Shown: one piece after another, positions 5,913 through 6,585 of the stretch
Layout of the letters: each line of letters opens with the position of its first letter
How positions within the stretch are numbered: the first letter of the stretch is position 1
DNA from: Caulobacteraceae bacterium UBA6225
GTDB lineage: Bacteria > Pseudomonadota > Alphaproteobacteria > Caulobacterales > Caulobacteraceae
Reading direction: 5' to 3'
NCBI GenBank assembly: GCA_002441055.1
Contig: DJWR01000177.1
Coordinates: 1 to 6,585, forward strand
DNA length: 6,585 nucleotides
Translations under genes and position numbers: made by a program
The notes under the pieces: model-generated
Databases searched by the model: none
Seen by the model: only the letters and a program-made list of their open reading frames with translations
Told to the model about the DNA's origin: nothing

Positions 5913-6411
5913 ATCGGACTCCTCGAAGATCCTGGCCCGCCTCGATGCGCCGCCGCCCATTCCCGAGGGCGCCTCGACCCGTAAGGCGCCCACCGTCGCC
6001 TCCCTTATCTCTGAAAACCTCACCGTCGAGGGCGGCATCTCTGGCGAGGGTGAGATTCATATCGACGGGATCGTTCGCGGCGATGTCCGCATCGGCAAGC
6101 TGACCATTGGTGATACGGGCCACGTTGAGGGCTCCATCTTCGCCGAAGTGGTCGAGGCCCGCGGACGAGTGATCGGCGCGATCACCGCCAAGCAGGTGCG
6201 CCTCTATGGCACCTGCTATGTCGATGGTGACATCACCCATGAGCAGTTGGCCATGGAGACAGGGGCCTTCTTCCAGGGGCGCAGCCTGAAGTTCCAACGG
6301 CCACCGGCTGAGCCCCCGACCAAGTCCGCGCCACCGGCGCTGGAAGCGCCCACCCCGAGCCCAACCGCTGCAGCCGCCAGCAACGCCCCCCAGCCTAAGC
6401 CCGTCTTTTAG
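5890..6411 (+). CDS. bacA: Bactofilin (polymer-forming cytoskeletal protein)
   Basis: A 173-residue bactofilin. These proteins polymerise without nucleotide into membrane-associated filaments that position cell-wall enzymes, for example in stalk or bud formation. The N-terminus MFSKQ is a short hydrophobic/basic segment of the kind that tethers bactofilins to the inner membrane. The core at about 38-136 shows the repeating beta-helix pattern with short hydrophobic/glycine turns (VEGGISGEGEIHIDG, IVRGDVRIGK, VEGSIFAEV, VIGAITAKQV, VDGDITHEQL). A proline- and alanine-rich tail (about 138-173) is probably disordered. The ATG at 5890 lies inside the M23 gene (23-bp overlap), suggesting translational coupling and a fixed ratio with the peptidase; the upstream in-frame ATG at 5830 would give a longer, atypical N-terminus. 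The symbol follows the Caulobacter/Hyphomonas paralogue located beside an M23 gene, which is inferred from context. Confidence 0.93.
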   Translation: MFSKQPTKSDSSKILARLDAPPPIPEGASTRKAPTVASLISENLTVEGGISGEGEIHIDGIVRGDVRIGKLTIGDTGHVEGSIFAEVVEARGRVIGAITAKQVRLYGTCYVDGDITHEQLAMETGAFFQGRSLKFQRPPAEPPTKSAPPALEAPTPSPTAAAASNAPQPKPVF

Positions 6412-6420
6412 AGAGACGGG
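6400..6420. terminator. Hairpin between the convergent bactofilin and prfB genes
   Basis: CCCGTCT (6400-6406) and AGACGGG (6414-6420) form a perfect 7-bp stem around a 7-base loop. The stem contains the last bactofilin codons, and the loop plus stem base contain its TAG stop (6409-6411). It ends 6 bases before the prfB stop, so it could serve both strands. Neither side shows a long U-tract. Confidence 0.5.
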
Positions 6421-6426
6421 ACTGAC

Positions 6427-6585
6427 TCAGGCCTCTCGGGTCAGCCCCACCCGCTGGGCCAGAGACGCGCCCATGAAGGCGTCCAGGTCGCCATCCAGCA
6501 CCCCGTCGGTGTCCGATGTCTCCACATCGGTGCGCAGGTCTTTGACCATCTGATAGGGCTGCAGGACGTAGGACCGGATCTGGTG
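6427..6585 (-). CDS. prfB: Peptide chain release factor 2, C-terminal part
   Basis: The last 52 residues of RF2 and its TGA stop (6429-6427, minus strand); the gene continues beyond the right edge. The translation begins HQIRSYVLQPYQMVKDLR and continues with VETSDTDGVLDGDLDAFM, which is the conserved RF2 C-terminal domain and differs from RF1, which lacks the SYVLQPY segment. RF2 terminates translation at UGA and UAA. The GGQ and SPF motifs and any programmed frameshift site lie outside the window. It converges on the bactofilin gene with 15 bases between the stop codons. Confidence 0.95.
   Translation of the reverse strand, partial: HQIRSYVLQPYQMVKDLRTDVETSDTDGVLDGDLDAFMGASLAQRVGLTREA

Overview
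The window is GC-rich, with tightly packed genes that favour G or C at third codon positions. It looks like an alphaproteobacterial chromosome, most likely from the Caulobacteraceae (Caulobacter or Phenylobacterium-like). The strongest pointers are a bactofilin beginning MFSKQ directly downstream of a membrane-anchored M23 (LytM) peptidase, a convergent prfB, and a Caulobacter-type TTGAC / GCTA promoter. This is inferred from gene content and style, not from a search. I see no mobile element, CRISPR array, tRNA or rRNA.

Layout. (1) 31-2476, minus strand: anmK (anhydro-MurNAc kinase), then an exported M20-family amidohydrolase whose start lies one base after the anmK stop. A perfect 8-bp hairpin follows at the window edge. 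(2) 2477-2732: a 256-bp divergent region between anmK and tyrS. It holds a likely promoter, a previously unlisted 15-codon ORF and several hairpins. (3) 2733-4492, plus strand: tyrS, then a Bcp-type peroxiredoxin, with a hairpin terminator candidate after it. (4) 4493-4745: a 253-bp non-coding stretch with two GANTC sites and competing hairpins. (5) 4746-6411, plus strand: an M23 peptidase and a bactofilin overlapping by 23 bp. (6) 6427-6585, minus strand: the last 52 codons of prfB, convergent with the bactofilin gene and separated from it by a hairpin that contains the bactofilin stop codon.

The most interesting item is upstream of tyrS. A 15-codon ORF (2518-2565) begins where a transcript from the predicted promoter would begin. 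It carries two adjacent tyrosine codons (TAT TAC), and its stop is followed by repeated GGCGCG/CGCGCC segments that can form mutually exclusive stems (1:2, 2:3, 3:4). This is the layout of a ribosome-mediated attenuator tuned to charged tRNA-Tyr, placed before the gene that charges tRNA-Tyr. The weak point is that the putative 3:4 stem lacks a clear U-tract.

Functionally, anmK (peptidoglycan recycling) and the M23 peptidase-bactofilin pair (local wall remodelling guided by a cytoskeletal scaffold) are both cell-wall functions. tyrS and prfB belong to translation, and Bcp to peroxide defence. Apart from the M23-bactofilin pair, I see no evidence that these genes act as one system.
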